NCBI RefSeq assembly: GCF_009905375.1
Contig: NW_027417077.1
Location: forward strand, 1-64,000
From: Apium graveolens
Lineage: Eukaryota; Streptophyta; Magnoliopsida; Apiales; Apiaceae
Reading direction: 5' to 3'
Length of the DNA: 64,000 nt
The notes under the pieces were generated by a model. It was not told where the DNA came from and did no database searches. It was given only the letters and a program-made list of their open reading frames with translations. Within the stretch, counting starts at the first letter, position 1; each line of letters begins with the position of its first letter. Made by a program: the position numbers and the translations under genes. Below are positions 43,152-57,235 of the stretch, piece after piece.

Positions 43152-45371
43152 TGTAACACCCCCAAATCCGGGGTCGGGGATCCGGGTTGTCACGAGTTCC
43201 ATTTCCCTTAACAACACCCAATCTTAATAAATAATCACTACTCTGTACTGTGACCCCACAATAAACACACACACCACAAGTTATAGTCTCAGAGATGAAT
43301 ATCCAAAAATAATCACAAGTCGTTTTATTCCACAATTATATGCCAATACACCTTAAACAGGTTTCTGAATAAATTTACATTTCTTTGCCATTATTACAAT
43401 TCATAAATATACATAATCTGATACATCAAAAGTTGAAAGCCTAGCCTATTGGTAGCTCCTACCTCAGCTATGGCGGCATCAGTGCTTCTAGAAAACTGCG
43501 GAACGTCTCCTAACCTCTTGCGAATCGGGAGCTTGGTCCGGTTCATCTTGTCTATCTGATGTTGTGTGATGAAAGAAGAAAGCAAGGGTGAGCAGCAAGC
43601 CCACCAAAATAATATGTATAATGATTAACAATATATGAGCCTTCTCATAGTACTCATGAAGGTCTTGGTCAAAAGAAATGAACCAAGATGATATCTTAAT
43701 GCGATGAAGTCGCAAAATATTCAGTATATATATACATATATACTTTTCAAAATATTGGAAGTCCTCTTCCATGCATAATACACACAGAGTTCCAGTGTAT
43801 AACTGTATAAAAATATCGTTGCAAGGTGATCTCATATATCTAACCTTGTCTCAACGTTTTTCTGAAAATCTTTGTCATGCATAAGATAATCATTTACTAG
43901 ATATAAGTTTAAAAGATGAAGTTACAAGATATTCCAATATACTTATATCTTTTCCAAATACTACTTGAACTACCACCATTCAAGTTATAATTAGTTTCCA
44001 AAGTTCATCACATAGATGAGACTACAAGACCAGATTTGAATAGATTAAATCTTTAAAATATCATCAAAATAAAATGAAGTTACGAGATACTTCATTTGAT
44101 GCAAACATCATTTTGAAAACTTGACCCTGCCAACACTCAACAATCGCCCAACCGTAGCCTTTCTATCGAAGTGCTCTGGGTAGTGTTGCGGAAATATCCA
44201 ATTGGATGATGAACTCATTACGGGAGTTTGCCGCGCCAGGAAGACCACTTACGATGATCAGTCGTAGTAGTACAACCCCACCATTTTCTACATGTAGAGG
44301 AGAACCTGTCAGATTTACTTGTCAATCGAACACTGAACTCCTAAGGAATGGACCGCCTTAGCGGAACTTCCAGGCCATTTGGGCCAATATAATAAGGCTG
44401 GGCCGGCACTACTCGGCCACTTACGCCACTCCTAGTTCAGATGAAATCCATGACTCTGAAACGTAAAGCTCGTCCCCACTTTCCCCAAGTAGAAACTTGT
44501 TGATACGGCTTCACCAAGAAGTCGTATCTAGTTGGAAAGGAGAACTCACCGATATTTCCCAGGCGATGCCTGTTAATGGATTAACTTGTTCCAAGAATTT
44601 TACTTCCCGAGTGTTGGGTAAGTAATCGATTCATTTAACAAAACAGCAACCTTGTTGCGAATATAAAACACACCACAGAGCCGGATCCCTCAGGTTTTGA
44701 GCGAGTATTTAAATCCCCTTCGAAAGGAGGATCTTAAATATAAAAATGAGTTTTGGGATCCGCTCTAACTTTTAAAAATCATTTTGAAGACTCGCAAAAC
44801 ATTTTTAAGAATGTTTGGAGTGAAGCTGAATTAATGAAGTAAATCAGTCCCCAGAATATTTAGAAAATGTCTGAATATTATTATTTAAATTATATTCCCA
44901 TAAAGAATAATCTTTATAAAATAATTGAAGTAGAAGTATTAAAACTTATACTTGAAATGAATAGCAAATAATCAAAGATATACTTATACGAAAGTAATAT
45001 CTTTATTTGAATAATCAAAAGTGAGTTTGATTATCGACACCTTATTCTTTAATAAAATAAAGAATATATCTCAGCAAATAATCGGAGTCATAGATCCTCA
45101 AATTAATATTCAAATAATATTCAATAAATAAAATAAGCTGAGTCATAAGCCCTCGAATGAATATTCTAAATAATATTCATTAAATAAAATAAAGGAGTCA
45201 TACATCCTCAAATGAATATCCAAGTAATATTCAATAAATAATATAAAGGAGTCATAAGTCCTCGAATGAATATTGAAGATAATATTCATTAATAAAATAA
45301 AGTTATCGAATAAAACTTATTCGATTAATAGTTTTGAAAACTATAACCATATATATATATATATAAGTATA

Positions 45372-45402
<31 letters not shown>

Positions 45403-47485
45403 CCATATATACAAAATCTACTCGGGATCCTCGACTCCCGGTTTTAGAAAATATTTCCACCTTTGGGTCCCTATACTAAGGGTATATGCAAATTACCGCT
45501 ATCCTCTAGCATAGGTATTATCAACAATTATATATGGAAAGAATACGAAACAGGCATGCATATATATTCCATATCAGCATGCTTCAATATATCGCAAAAT
45601 TTGCTAATTAACCAACATGCATCTATCACAAGATAATGCATATACATATATACATCACAACAACAGTATAACGGGTAGAAAACTTGTCTGAGCGACTGGG
45701 GGTTACGAATGGCTCGGGACGAGTCTGGTAACCTATAAACAACAAGTAAGTTGGAATTAAACCAAAGTCACTTGTAAATCTATACTCTAACCAACTCAGA
45801 CTCTAATGCTCGTTTTGCGCTTACTGATTCTCTTAAGTCACTCGAGTACCCTCGGCTCCACCATTTTTAATAATTTAACCTTTACGAGTTTTAAGGCGAT
45901 TCATTCGCGAGTGTCTTACCAACTGCCTAACACTCTTACCATAATTGTTTCATACATTAATTAACCCTTTTTGGTCTTTAACCTATGTTTCAAAGTAAGG
46001 CGAGGGGAAAAGTTTCGTTCGCGAAACACGGTTACTTGAAACGGTCGTTTCTCCTAAACCGTGCATCGGAATCGAACGAACTACATATCAAAACGAAGAT
46101 AGTAATATGAACTATCTAAACATGGCAATGGTCAAAATATAGCAGGGGGTTCTCGGGTCCTAATGTTATGCACAAAAACAGTCTAAAGAAAATCGGATGT
46201 TACGACGGCTATGTTTACGCGTTTTCCCAATTTTAAACCATTTAAAACCAACCACAAATCAACCCCAAATCAATCATACAACCAATATCCCTCCAAACCA
46301 CATCATAGCAGCCCCAACAAATCCACATTAACCATTTATACTTATTCCCCACATGAACTAAAAGCTTTACTTAGGTTCTTTAACTAATTACCAAGATTTA
46401 CAACTCCAACAATGCAACAAAACCAACTAATCTCTACAAACTCAACCAAACTTCAACCAATCAAGCATCATGCTTCACATATGCTATATCAAACACATTC
46501 GATCCTAATTACTCAAAACTAAAGCTAGGGTTTGTAGTTTATACCTTCCTTGGAGAGTGGAGAATCAAGAGAATTGCTTGGAATCACCCTTAAAGTCCTT
46601 ATCCAAGCTTAATCTAAACAAAACTTCAAGAACACAAATTTTATTTCTTGAAAATCACTATTCACCATCTTCTTCCATGATTTATAGAAAATGATTGGCT
46701 TGGAATTAGAAGCTTAAACTTATAGGAAGTATGTAACTATCCATGGGGAAGCTTAGATAATTACCTTGCTAAATAGTAAGTGGTGGAGCTTGGATCTTCA
46801 TTTTTTAAGAAATGGGCCGAGAGCATGAAGAAGAAGAAGAGAGATTTTTGTGTTTTGCCTTGTTTTGCTTTTGGTTGATTGATTTTTGTTGTTTGATTTA
46901 GTCAATTACCTTGTTGCCCTTGAATTTGTGTGGTTCTCATTCAACCACACCTCCTTCCTTCCCATGTCATGCCTACATCACTTTGTGATGTCATCACCCC
47001 TCCTTTGTCCTCTTTCTATTGGTTGGATGACATCATCCCCACTAATCCCTTTGATTAGCTTTTGATTGTTTGCCTAATGATTGCTGATCTGTTATACGGT
47101 TCGCTTAACTTTCGTTTTCGTTTATCGTTTGAAGGATCATACCCGGGATCTTATTACTTAGGTTCCCTTAACCTTTCTTAATACATTATATTCCTTTTTA
47201 TGATCCTCTATTACAATCCTTTAATTTAAATCCTTTTTATCCTGTTACCTTATACTCAATTCTTTCCGTATCCAGTGGATTTCCGGGAAAAATCAAAGTG
47301 TTTGGAATTGGATTCTGACGATCTTTACATACACTTATATACCATATAGAGTACTAATAAAATCTCAGAATATCCATAACAGAACCCCTATATAGTGTGG
47401 CATGAAAGATTTTCTCATTCAGCATAATCTGCAAAATCACTATTCATAAGGGTTTCAAAAATTTCCAAAAATTAGGGTTATTACA
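43152..47485 (-). repeat. Tekay 3' LTR
   Basis: 4334 bp; on the minus strand it starts TGTAATAACCC and ends GGGTGTTACA. An imperfect TA-rich microsatellite lies at about 45347-45400. Comparison of the first 850 bp with the other LTR shows about 12 substitutions. Confidence 0.95.
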
Positions 47486-47505
47486 GTCTCCCCTCCTTAA
47501 AAGGA
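47486..47505 (-). other. Tekay polypurine tract
   Basis: The minus strand reads TTTTAAGGAGGGGAGAC immediately before the 3' LTR, preceded by GGGACGGAATCC, a familiar Tekay 3' flank. Confidence 0.85.
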
Positions 47506-50500
47506 TTCCGTCCCGGAATCAGATATAAAATGAATAGGGATACTCTCTTAGCATTGCACTTTCTAATTCTTGAGTAAATTTTCCCACATTATGGTCCTAT
47601 CACCAAACTCTGCCTAGTTTGATAACCCTTCTCCTAAGCACTTGTTCCTTTTTACTCTATAACCCTTCCTGGTTGCTCCATATAGGTTACGTCGGGTTGC
47701 ATGTCTATGCGCTCATATGCCCCTATTTATCTGGCATCTGAATTACACTTCCTTTCCAAGGGAATACCTATAACAACACTAGGTCCCCTACTTCCCATTC
47801 CTTGTCCTTTCGTGTCAAATCAACATAATTTTTATGTCCATCTTGGGCTACTACCAGCCATCCTCTGATTAGATCTATTATATCCTTGGTCCTTTGGACC
47901 ACTACTGGTCTGAGCATCTTGCGCTCTTACAACTTCATCCTAACATAAGGGAGATCGACATTGTCTTCCCTCAAGGATCTCATAAGGTGATACCTCAATA
48001 CTGACATATGATCTATTGTCGTAAGATAACTTAATCCGCGTTAAGTGATCATTCCAAATTCTTTCAAGTCTATTACACAGACTCTCATCATAGCTTCTAA
48101 TCATTATAGCTTTTGCTTCTCACTACCCATCCTTTTTCCCAGTTCGTAGTCGCTACTACCTTCCGTTCCTAATATTATACTAGTTATACTTTTGCTCGCT
48201 AGCATTCTATAACTTTTTAATAACCACGTCAACCTTAGTATCACGAATGTTTTTCCATTCCGCATACTACCACCACTTTATTACTCCTTTTTCAGTTGTT
48301 TCTATTTTCCAAAATTTGATCAATCAAATAGAAGTAAAGGAATTTGTTGAGAGATCACTATGATCATGAACACTTGTTATATCGCATAGTTGGTACAGAA
48401 GGTGGCCAGCCTTTAGTACTTGACAAGCAATTAAACAATAGCTGGTATCCAACTAGGCTTCTATCACACAGATAGATAGTCATTCGGCAATACCTCCCCT
48501 TTCTGGAAGGGTTGTTCTTCTCAGCTTACATGAAATGAAAAGAAGAGAAAAGAACGAATTGAAGAGAATTGTATATATGAAAAAAAATATACTGCCACAA
48601 AATATCTGGCTTGGAACCTACCTCTGAACTATAGAGGTTTGTCATAGGAGAACAAAATATAAACGTATTTATATCAGCATCAAGTATTATAGCATCGTAT
48701 TTCCCATGCCTAAATATTTCTATTCCGTCCATCATTCTATGGACCCATGCTCTTCATCGAGCTTGTACACAATCACCTTTGAAACTCCTTCGATATCGAA
48801 AATCGAATCTGGGTTATCATTCCAGACATCACCGTTACTAAAATTCTATGCTTGTACCGCAACCTTCCTCATATAGTAATACGACTCTCTATTGATAAGA
48901 AAGAATAAATATTCAATAGGTAGACACTCTACTTAATTAGTCTATCAATGATAACTTAACACTACCAAGACCCGATTAGTGGTACTCAATCTCAACAACC
49001 ATTCCAATACAACTCTCACGGTTGTAATCAGCTCATTACTCGCAGAATCATTGCTGCCTTACTATGGTCCACCACTGACCTACTGTAGTCATTCATTTTC
49101 CTTGAAGTCTTAATAGCTAACCATACGGATTCCATACATATCGTATCGAATTCTTCTAAGGAGGTAACATAATCACCATTCATGATTCATGAAGAACACT
49201 CCTGATCCTGACATACATACATGACATGAAGCAAATAAAATTGCAGAAGAGTTTCCATCAAAGCAACGATAGCAGGTTAATACCATTCTTAATCATATGC
49301 CTTAAATAGAAGACTTAACTCAAAGGTTCGTCTAGTCCTTTTTGAAACATGGTCCTGGCTTATCTCAAGATAGTATCTTCTGAGATAGATAGCCTGCTCA
49401 TGGCGATTACACGAATTAAACCTTTACCAACTACTATTACGGTTGGATATTGCACAGTCATCAGAAGGAATGTCAATCTTCCAAACCATAATACAACCTT
49501 CACAGCTTTAACCATCATCACTGTATTCTTTTGGCACAGGCGCCTATAATTATCCTCTTACCTTTAAAGTGTCGGCCACCTCTTTAGCCTTTCCTGATAG
49601 TACAATTTCCTTACAGTCAATGTCATTTTAACCACCTCCAAATATATTTTCTACCTTATTTCAATCACAGCTTATGTGAAAATGCTTTCCTTAAAATCTG
49701 ATGAGTAAATTTTTTTTTTTTACCATTTTTCCATAAGTTATCCCCTCAGTCTTTAGAGGTTAATCACTGTCATGACTGACTCTCAATCATAATTAGAACA
49801 TCTTTTATCTTAAGTCCTAATTGCCCTGAACAATTTCGACCATTACTGGTTCGATCCATACTTTCTCGTGGTTTAACACGTGCCCCACTTGGCAACATTA
49901 TAATTACGTCATATTTCCTTTATCAACATTTCTATTCTTGAGAATTTTGAATATTACCTTTCTCCTTGTAAAACCTCTAAGGTTATCCTTCAATCGTTCC
50001 TCCTGTATTCCCTAGATACAGGGCATATCAAAATACCATTTACTATTACTAGAACCATTGTGTATATACTTCTGAAAAATTTCTCCACTGATTCTTAAAG
50101 GTTGTTATTACCTTAATCCTTTCCAATTCATCCTGTCAAAACTCATACTGTCCCTATTAAGGGTGAAATGCCAACCTTTATGCATTCCCCTAGGATTCAT
50201 TTTAAGTTACCGATGTTCTATTCTTAATTCCACCTTTAAAAAGGTACATGCATCCTTCCATGGATAAATCAAGTCATATATCCTTGATAGATTATCTTAT
50301 TCATCATTCCCACCTCGATAGTCTATACCTAACTTCATAATAGCATCCTTATTCAAATTGAGGTCAATCCATATGGCCTCCAAAAGATAACAATGGTCAT
50401 CCACTTTTCTTTCCTGATTTGGTAATGATAACATGGATGTTCTGGAAGATATTGGTCATGTTCAACGTGAACCTCTTCTTAATAATTCCTTATTTACTTT

Positions 50501-52887
50501 TGTTGTTTATCTCAACAGTCATCTCAATGTTGGGATATCTCTCATACCTGGCGTCTCCCTTTCTGGGTATCGAGCCACCGGTCTTACATTTCACATTATT
50601 GAAGGTCACTTCCTTCATCCAATTTTTCCTGATTTCTTACTTTCTTGTCTCCTCAGTCTATCCGTGTCTCAATATTTATCCTTCGAACTATCTCAAGGTT
50701 TCCTCGAATCCTCCCAACTTAAAGGGGGTACAATATATGTATCTCTTATGCCTTCAACCATCAATTTTAACTCATGGTGGATCATCATCATCCTGACGAT
50801 TACATACTTTTCTATTTCTATTGCTATGAGTCTTTAGGGTTTCCTCATACCCAACTCCCTTATCATTCCTCAAACTCTATTGCCTTTATATTCCTTTCCA
50901 CTTCAGTTTCTTTTTATTTTCCTTTCTCTTATCATTATTTCACAAACCAATCACAATATAAGCATTGATCCCGTCATTCTGGATTCGTGTCCTCAGAATG
51001 AATCTTGACAACTTTTATAACTTAGATTCATAATTCATCATACTCATCCACTTTTGTTCTAGCTCCAAAGCTTTTACATTATCTCCTTATCTTTGGGAAT
51101 TACTTTCCCGAAAACAATTGACTGGACTTAAATCAGTTTATTATAATCTCTTGCTCCGTGCCTTTCTTGGCCTTTCATCAGCGGGTGGTCTTTCTCTTAG
51201 GAGGGTAAGTGACAAAAACAGTCTTTTGTGGTTCATCAATCATTTAGAATCTCAAATGATTCCTATATTTCCTTTAGTCAGGCTCTTGCCTCGACTGGGT
51301 CAGCTTGTTCCTTGGAACTCTGAGAGCTTAGCGACTTAAAGGTCCTGAAAGAATTTCACACCACATTGTTTCCTCAAGGTGGTGGTTGGGAATAAAATAT
51401 AAGTTCTGTTTAGACAGGTCCATGAATTTCCGTATAGGAGTACCGTCTCGGGTCTCCTTATCTCGCTCGACTTTTGCTTTCTTAGTCTAAATATTTCTTC
51501 CTACTCCCCATAATTGGGGTCATCTTTTAATTTAAAATCTTCATTTTCCACTCCGATATGTCATGGGTTCCTTCGATCTTGATGGCGACCTCCCTGACTA
51601 TCACGTTCAGGGTTTGCTCTCAATCTTATTCCTCAAACTATGGCTCTCATCTAAGTTCTCATCCTTACGCTCTTGAACTTTCGGAACCCAAATTCTATAG
51701 GAATACCTCATTATTCCCTTATCATCTTTCTCGGTATTAATCTCATATTTATTTGTTGGCTCTCTGCCTTCATTCATCACTTTTACTGGCACAATATGTT
51801 CTTTTCCAATAATTCGGGCTATATTGCTATCTCAAACAACTTTTCGGTATCGGCTCCGGTTACCTTCACTACTATTTCCATTTTCTCAAAATCTCTTATA
51901 AACTCTCCAAAAGACATTATCATCTTGAGTCTCTCCTTTTTACTAAGGGCATCATCCACCATATTGGCTTTCCCCGAATGATAAAGAATCTCCCAATCAT
52001 AATTCTTGATTAGCTCTAACCGCCTCCTCTAGCGTATGTTGAGCTCTTTCTACGTAAGAATGTACTAGAGCACTTATGGCTTAGGTAATTCTCGCACTTC
52101 TCTCCATACAAGTAGTGCCTCCAATCTTTAGGGTAAAACTATTGCCACGAGCCTAAGCTCATGGGCGGGGATATCGAATTTCATATTACCTTAATTGTCT
52201 TGACGCAGACGCGATTATCTTGCTGTGCTAAGAAGCACCCTAACTCCTTATGCGAAGCGTCACTTACAAATCACAAAATCTCTTTTTTTCCATCCGGCAA
52301 TGCCAACATAGGGGTCGTCACCAACCTTTGCTTCAGTTCTTAAAAACTGTTCTCGCATTTCTCTGTCTATTCGAACTTCTCAGTCTTATGAGTAAGCCGC
52401 GTTAAAGGGGCTACTATCTTTACAACTTGAACGAACCTCCGGTAGTGACCGACCAATCCTACCTCTGGTAGTCGACCTAACCATGGTCATCAATTCATCA
52501 GTGGTCCTTTTATTCATTCTTGTCAGGATCCTCCATGGGATCCTCCTCAGCAACTATCCCTTCTAGGACAACATCCTTAACCGCTACATCCTCAATATCA
52601 ACATCATCCGGTCCTGCATTAGGACACTCTATCGGATCCACAATCCGATCTCCAATTACTAATAAAACATCATCGCGTTGTTGCTCCTCAACCTCAGGGT
52701 TCGGAGTTCCGCTACCATATACGATAACGAACTACGCTCCTATCACGATATTTATAAGGGTTCCCGTAAGGGTTTTAACTGTCGGTACTACGTTAGGTAG
52801 CCCGACTATAAACTTGGTAAGAGTTCTTATTATCTTAGTGAACTTATTATCTTAACGTCACTTCATCTCTGAGGTTTATAACGCTTA
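47486..52887 (-). pseudogene. Tekay gag-pol remains
   Basis: Only scraps can be read on the minus strand. Near 52255-52095: SDASHKELGCFLAQQDNRV and WRHYLYGEKCEN (RNase H), then KNYDWEILYHSGKANM near 52000. Around 48080-47800: NHLTRIKLSYDN-, EILEGRQCRSP-, RTKDIIDLIRG- and DLTRKDKEWEVGDLVLL-like sequence (integrase C-terminal half). Around 47700-47560: TYMEQPGRV and a VLW-NH-VEE-like motif (end of pol). Nearly every piece is broken by stops or frameshifts. Plus-strand ORFs here (for example 50433-50837) are antisense chance frames. Confidence 0.75.
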
Positions 52888-52900
52888 GTTCTGATACCAT
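52888..52900 (-). other. Tekay primer-binding site
   Basis: The reverse complement contains TGGTATCAGAAC, close to the initiator tRNA-Met site TGGTATCAGAGC, three bases from the right LTR. Confidence 0.8.
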
Positions 52901-52903
52901 TTC

Positions 52904-55900
52904 TGTAACACCCCCAAATCCGGGGTCGGGGATCTGGGTTGTCACGAGTTCCATTTCCCTTAACAACACCCAATCTTAATAAATAATCACTACTCTGTAA
53001 TGTGACACCACAATAAACACACACACCACAAGTTATAGTCTCAGAGATGAATATCCAAAAATAATCACAAGTCGTTTTATTCCACAATTATATGCCAATA
53101 CACCTTAAACAGGTTTCTGAATAAATTTACATTTCTTTGCCATTATTACAATTCATAAATATACATAATCTGATACATCAAAAGTTGAAAGCATAGCCTA
53201 TTGGTAGCTCCTACCTCAGCTATGGCGGTATCAGTGCTTCTAGAAAACTGTGGAACGTCTCCTAACCTCTTGCGAATCGGGAGCTTGGTCCGGTTCATCT
53301 TGTCTATCTGATGTTGTGTGATGAAAGAAGAAAGCAAGGGTGAGCAGCAAGCCCACCAAAATAATATGTATAATGATTAACAATATATGAGCCTTCTCAT
53401 AGTACTCATGAAGGTCTTGGTCAAAAGAAATGAACCAAGATGATATCTTAATGCGATGAAGTCGCAAAATATTCAGTATATATATACATATATACTTTTC
53501 AAAATATTGGAAGTCCTCTTCCATGCATAATACACACAGAGTTACAGTGTATAACTGTATAAAAATATCGTTGCAATGTGATCTCATATATCTAACCTTG
53601 TCTCAACATTTTTCTGAAAATCTTTGTCATGCATAAGATAATCATTTACTAGATATAAATTTAAAAGATGAAGTTACAAGATACTCCAATATACTTATAT
53701 CTTTTCCAAATACTACTTGAACTACCACCATTCAAGTTATAATTAGTTTCCAAAGTTCATCACATAGATTAGACTACAAGACCAGATTTGAATAGATTAA
53801 ATCTTTAAAATATCATCAAAATAAAATGAAGTTACGAGATACTTCATTTGATGCAAACATCATTTTGAAAACTTGACCCTGCCAACACTCAACAATCGCC
53901 CAACCGTAGCCTTTCTATCGAAGTGCTCTGGGTAGTGTTGCAGAAATATCCAATTGGATGATGAACTCATTACGGGAGTTTGCCGCGCCAGGAAGACCAC
54001 TTACGATGATCAGTCGTAGTAGTACAACCCCACCATTTTCTACATGTAGAGGAGAACCTGTCGGATTTACTTGTCAACCGAACACTGAACTCCTAAGGAA
54101 TGGACCGCCTTAGCGGAACTTCCAGGCCATTTGGGCCAATATAATAAGGCTGGGCCGGCGCTACTCGGCCACTTACGCCACTCCTAGTTCAGATGAAATC
54201 CATGACTCTGAAATGTAAAGCTCGTCCCCACTTTCCCCAAGTAGAAACTTGTTGATACGGCTTCACCAAGAAGTCGTATCTAGTTGGAAAGGAGAACTCA
54301 CCGATATTTCCCAGGCGATGCCGGTTAATGGATTAACTTGTTCCAAGAATTTTACTTCCCGAGTGTTGGGTAAGTAATCGATTCATTTAACAAAACAGCA
54401 ACCTTGTTGCGAATATAAAACACACCACAGAGCCGGATCCCTCAGGTTTTGAGCGAGTATTTAAATCCCCTTCGAAAGGAGGATCTTAAATATAAAAATG
54501 AGTTTTGGGATCCGCTCTAACTTTTAAAAATCATTTCAAAGACTCGCAAAACATTTTTAAGAATGTTTGGAGTGAAGCTGATTTAATGAAGTAAATCAGT
54601 CCCCAGAATATTTAGAAAATGTCTGAATATTATTATTTAAATAATATTCCCATAAAGAATAATCTTTATAAAATAATTGAAGTAGAAGTATTAAAACTTA
54701 TACTTGAAATGAATAGCAAATAATCAAAGATATAATTATACGAAAGTAATATCTTTATTTGAATAATCAAAAGTGAGTTTGATTATCGACACCTTATTCT
54801 TTAATAAAATAAAGAATATACCTCAGCAAATAATCGGAGTCATTGATCCTCAAATGAATATTCAAATAATATTCAATAAATAAAATAAGCTAAGTCATAA
54901 GCCCTCGAATGAATATTCTAAATAATATTCATTAAATAAAATAAAGGAGTCATACATCCTCAAATGAATATCCAAGTAATATTCAATAAATAATATAAAA
55001 GAGTCATAAGTCCTCGAATGAATATTGAAGATAATATTCATTAATAAAATAAAGTTATTGAATAAAACTTATTCGATTAATAGTTTTGAAAACTATAACC
55101 ATATATATATATAAGTATATATATATATATATTTATTTATTTATATTTATATCCATATATACAAAATCTACTCGGGATCCTCGACTCCCGGTTTTAGAAA
55201 ATATTTCCACCTTTGGGTCCCTATACTAAGGGTATATGCAAATTACCGCTATCATCTAGCATAGGTATTATCAACAATTATATATGGAAAGAATACGAAA
55301 AAGGCATGCATATATATTCCATATCAGCATGCTTCAATATATCGCAAAATTTGCTAATTAACCAACATGCATCTATCACAAGATAATGCATATACATATA
55401 TACATCACAACAACAGTATAACGGGTAGAAAACTTGCCTGAGCGACTGGGGGTTACGAATGGCTCGGGACGAGTCTGGTAACCTATAAACAACAAGTAAG
55501 TTGGAATTAAACCAAAGTCACTTGTAAATCTATACTCTAACCAACTCAGACTCTAACGCTCGTTTTGCGCTTACTGATTCTCTTAAGTCACTCGAGTACA
55601 CTCGGCTCCACCATTTTTAATAATTTAACCTTTACGAGTTTTAAGGCGATTCCTTCGCGAGTGTCTTACCAACTGCCTAACACTCTTACCATAATTGTTT
55701 CATACATTAATTAACCCTTTTTGGTCTTTAACCTATGTTTCAAAGTAAGGCGAGGGGAAAAGTTTCGTTCGCGAAACGCCGTTACTTGAAACGGTCGTTT
55801 CTCCTAAACCGTGCATCGGAATCGAACGAACTACATATCAAAACGAAGCTCGTAATATGAACTATCTAAACATGGCAATGGTCAAAATCTAGCAGGGGGT

Positions 55901-57235
55901 TCTCGGGTCCTAATGTTATGCACAAAAACAGTCTAAAGAAAATCGGACGTTATGACGGCTATGTTTACGCGTTTTCCCAATTTTAAACCATTCAAAACCA
56001 ACCACAAATCAACCCCAAATCAATCATACAACCAATATCCCTCCAAACCACATCATAACAGCCCCAACAAATCCACATTAACCATTTATACTTATTCCCC
56101 ACATGAACTAAAAGCTTTACTTAGGTTCTTTAACTAATTACCAAGATTTACAACTCCAACAATGCAACAAAACCAACTAATCTCTACAAACTCAACCAAA
56201 CTTCAACCAATCAAGCATCATGCTTCACATATGCTATATCAAACACATTCAATCCTAATTACTCAAAACTAAAGCTAGGGTTTGTAGTTTATACCTTCCT
56301 TGGAGAGTGGAGAATCAAGAGAATGGCTTGGAATCACCCTTAAAGTCCTTATCCAAGCTTAATCTAAACAAAACTTCAAGAACACAAATTTTATTTCTTG
56401 AAAATCACTATTCACCATCTTCTTCCATGATTTATAGAAAATGATTGGCTTGGAATTAGAAGCTTAAACTTATAGGAAGTATGTAACTATCCATGGGGAA
56501 GCTTAGATAATTACCTTGCTAAATAGTAAGTGGTGGAGCTTGGATCTTCATTTTTTAAGAAATGGGCCGAGAGCATGAAGAAGAAGAAGAGAGATTTTTG
56601 TGTTTTGCCTTGTTTTGCTTTTGGTTGGTTGATTTTTGTTGTTTGATTTAGTCAATTACCTTGTTGCCCTTGAATTTGTGTGGTTCTCATTCAACCACAC
56701 CTCCTTCCTTCCCATGTCATTCCTACATCACTTTGTGATGTCATCACCCCTCCTTTGTCCTCTTTCTATTGGTTGGATGACATCATCCCCACTAATCCCT
56801 TTGATTAGCTTTTGATTGTTTGCCTAATGACCGCTGATCTGTTATACGGTTTGCTTAACTTTCGTTTTCGTTTATCGTTTGAAGGATCATACCCGGGATC
56901 TTATTACTTAGGTTCCCTTAACCTTTCTTAATACATTATATTCCTTTTTATGATCCTCTATTACAATCCTTTAATTTAAATCCTTTTTATCATGTTACCT
57001 TATACTCAATTCTTTCCGTATCCAGTGGATTTCTGGGAAAAATCAAAGTGTTTGGAATTGGATTCTGACGATCTTTACATACACTTATATACCATATAGA
57101 GTACTAATAAAATCTCAGAATATCCATAACAGAACCCCTATATAGTGTGGCATGAAAGGTTTTCTCATTCAGCATAATCTGCAAAATCACTATTCATAAG
57201 GGTTTCAAAAATTTCCAAAAATTGGGGTTATTACA
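52904..57235 (-). repeat. Tekay 5' LTR
   Basis: 4332 bp, nearly identical to 43152-47485, with the same TGTAATAACCC...GTGTTACA ends. Confidence 0.95.

Larger units (their letters stand above)
43152..57235 (-). mobile_element. Tekay-type Ty3 retrotransposon, non-coding interior
   Basis: LTRs of about 4.33 kb flank a 5.4-kb interior. The duplication ATAGT lies at 43147-43151 and 57236-57240. The primer-binding site sits beside the right LTR and the polypurine tract beside the left one, giving minus orientation. Interior scraps in pol order (RNase H, integrase, C-terminal domain) place it in the Tekay/chromovirus group. No minus-strand ORF above about 70 residues remains. Confidence 0.93.

Noticed and set aside
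43102..43835. Small minus ORFs in the Tekay LTR, repeated at 52863-53587
   Set aside because: They lie wholly in duplicated LTR DNA (or across its edge) and show no recognised domain; LTR-internal chance ORFs.
50419..50968. Overlapping plus-strand ORFs of 125 and 134 residues
   Set aside because: They are antisense to the decayed Tekay pol, hydrophobic by composition and without a family pattern; chance frames.
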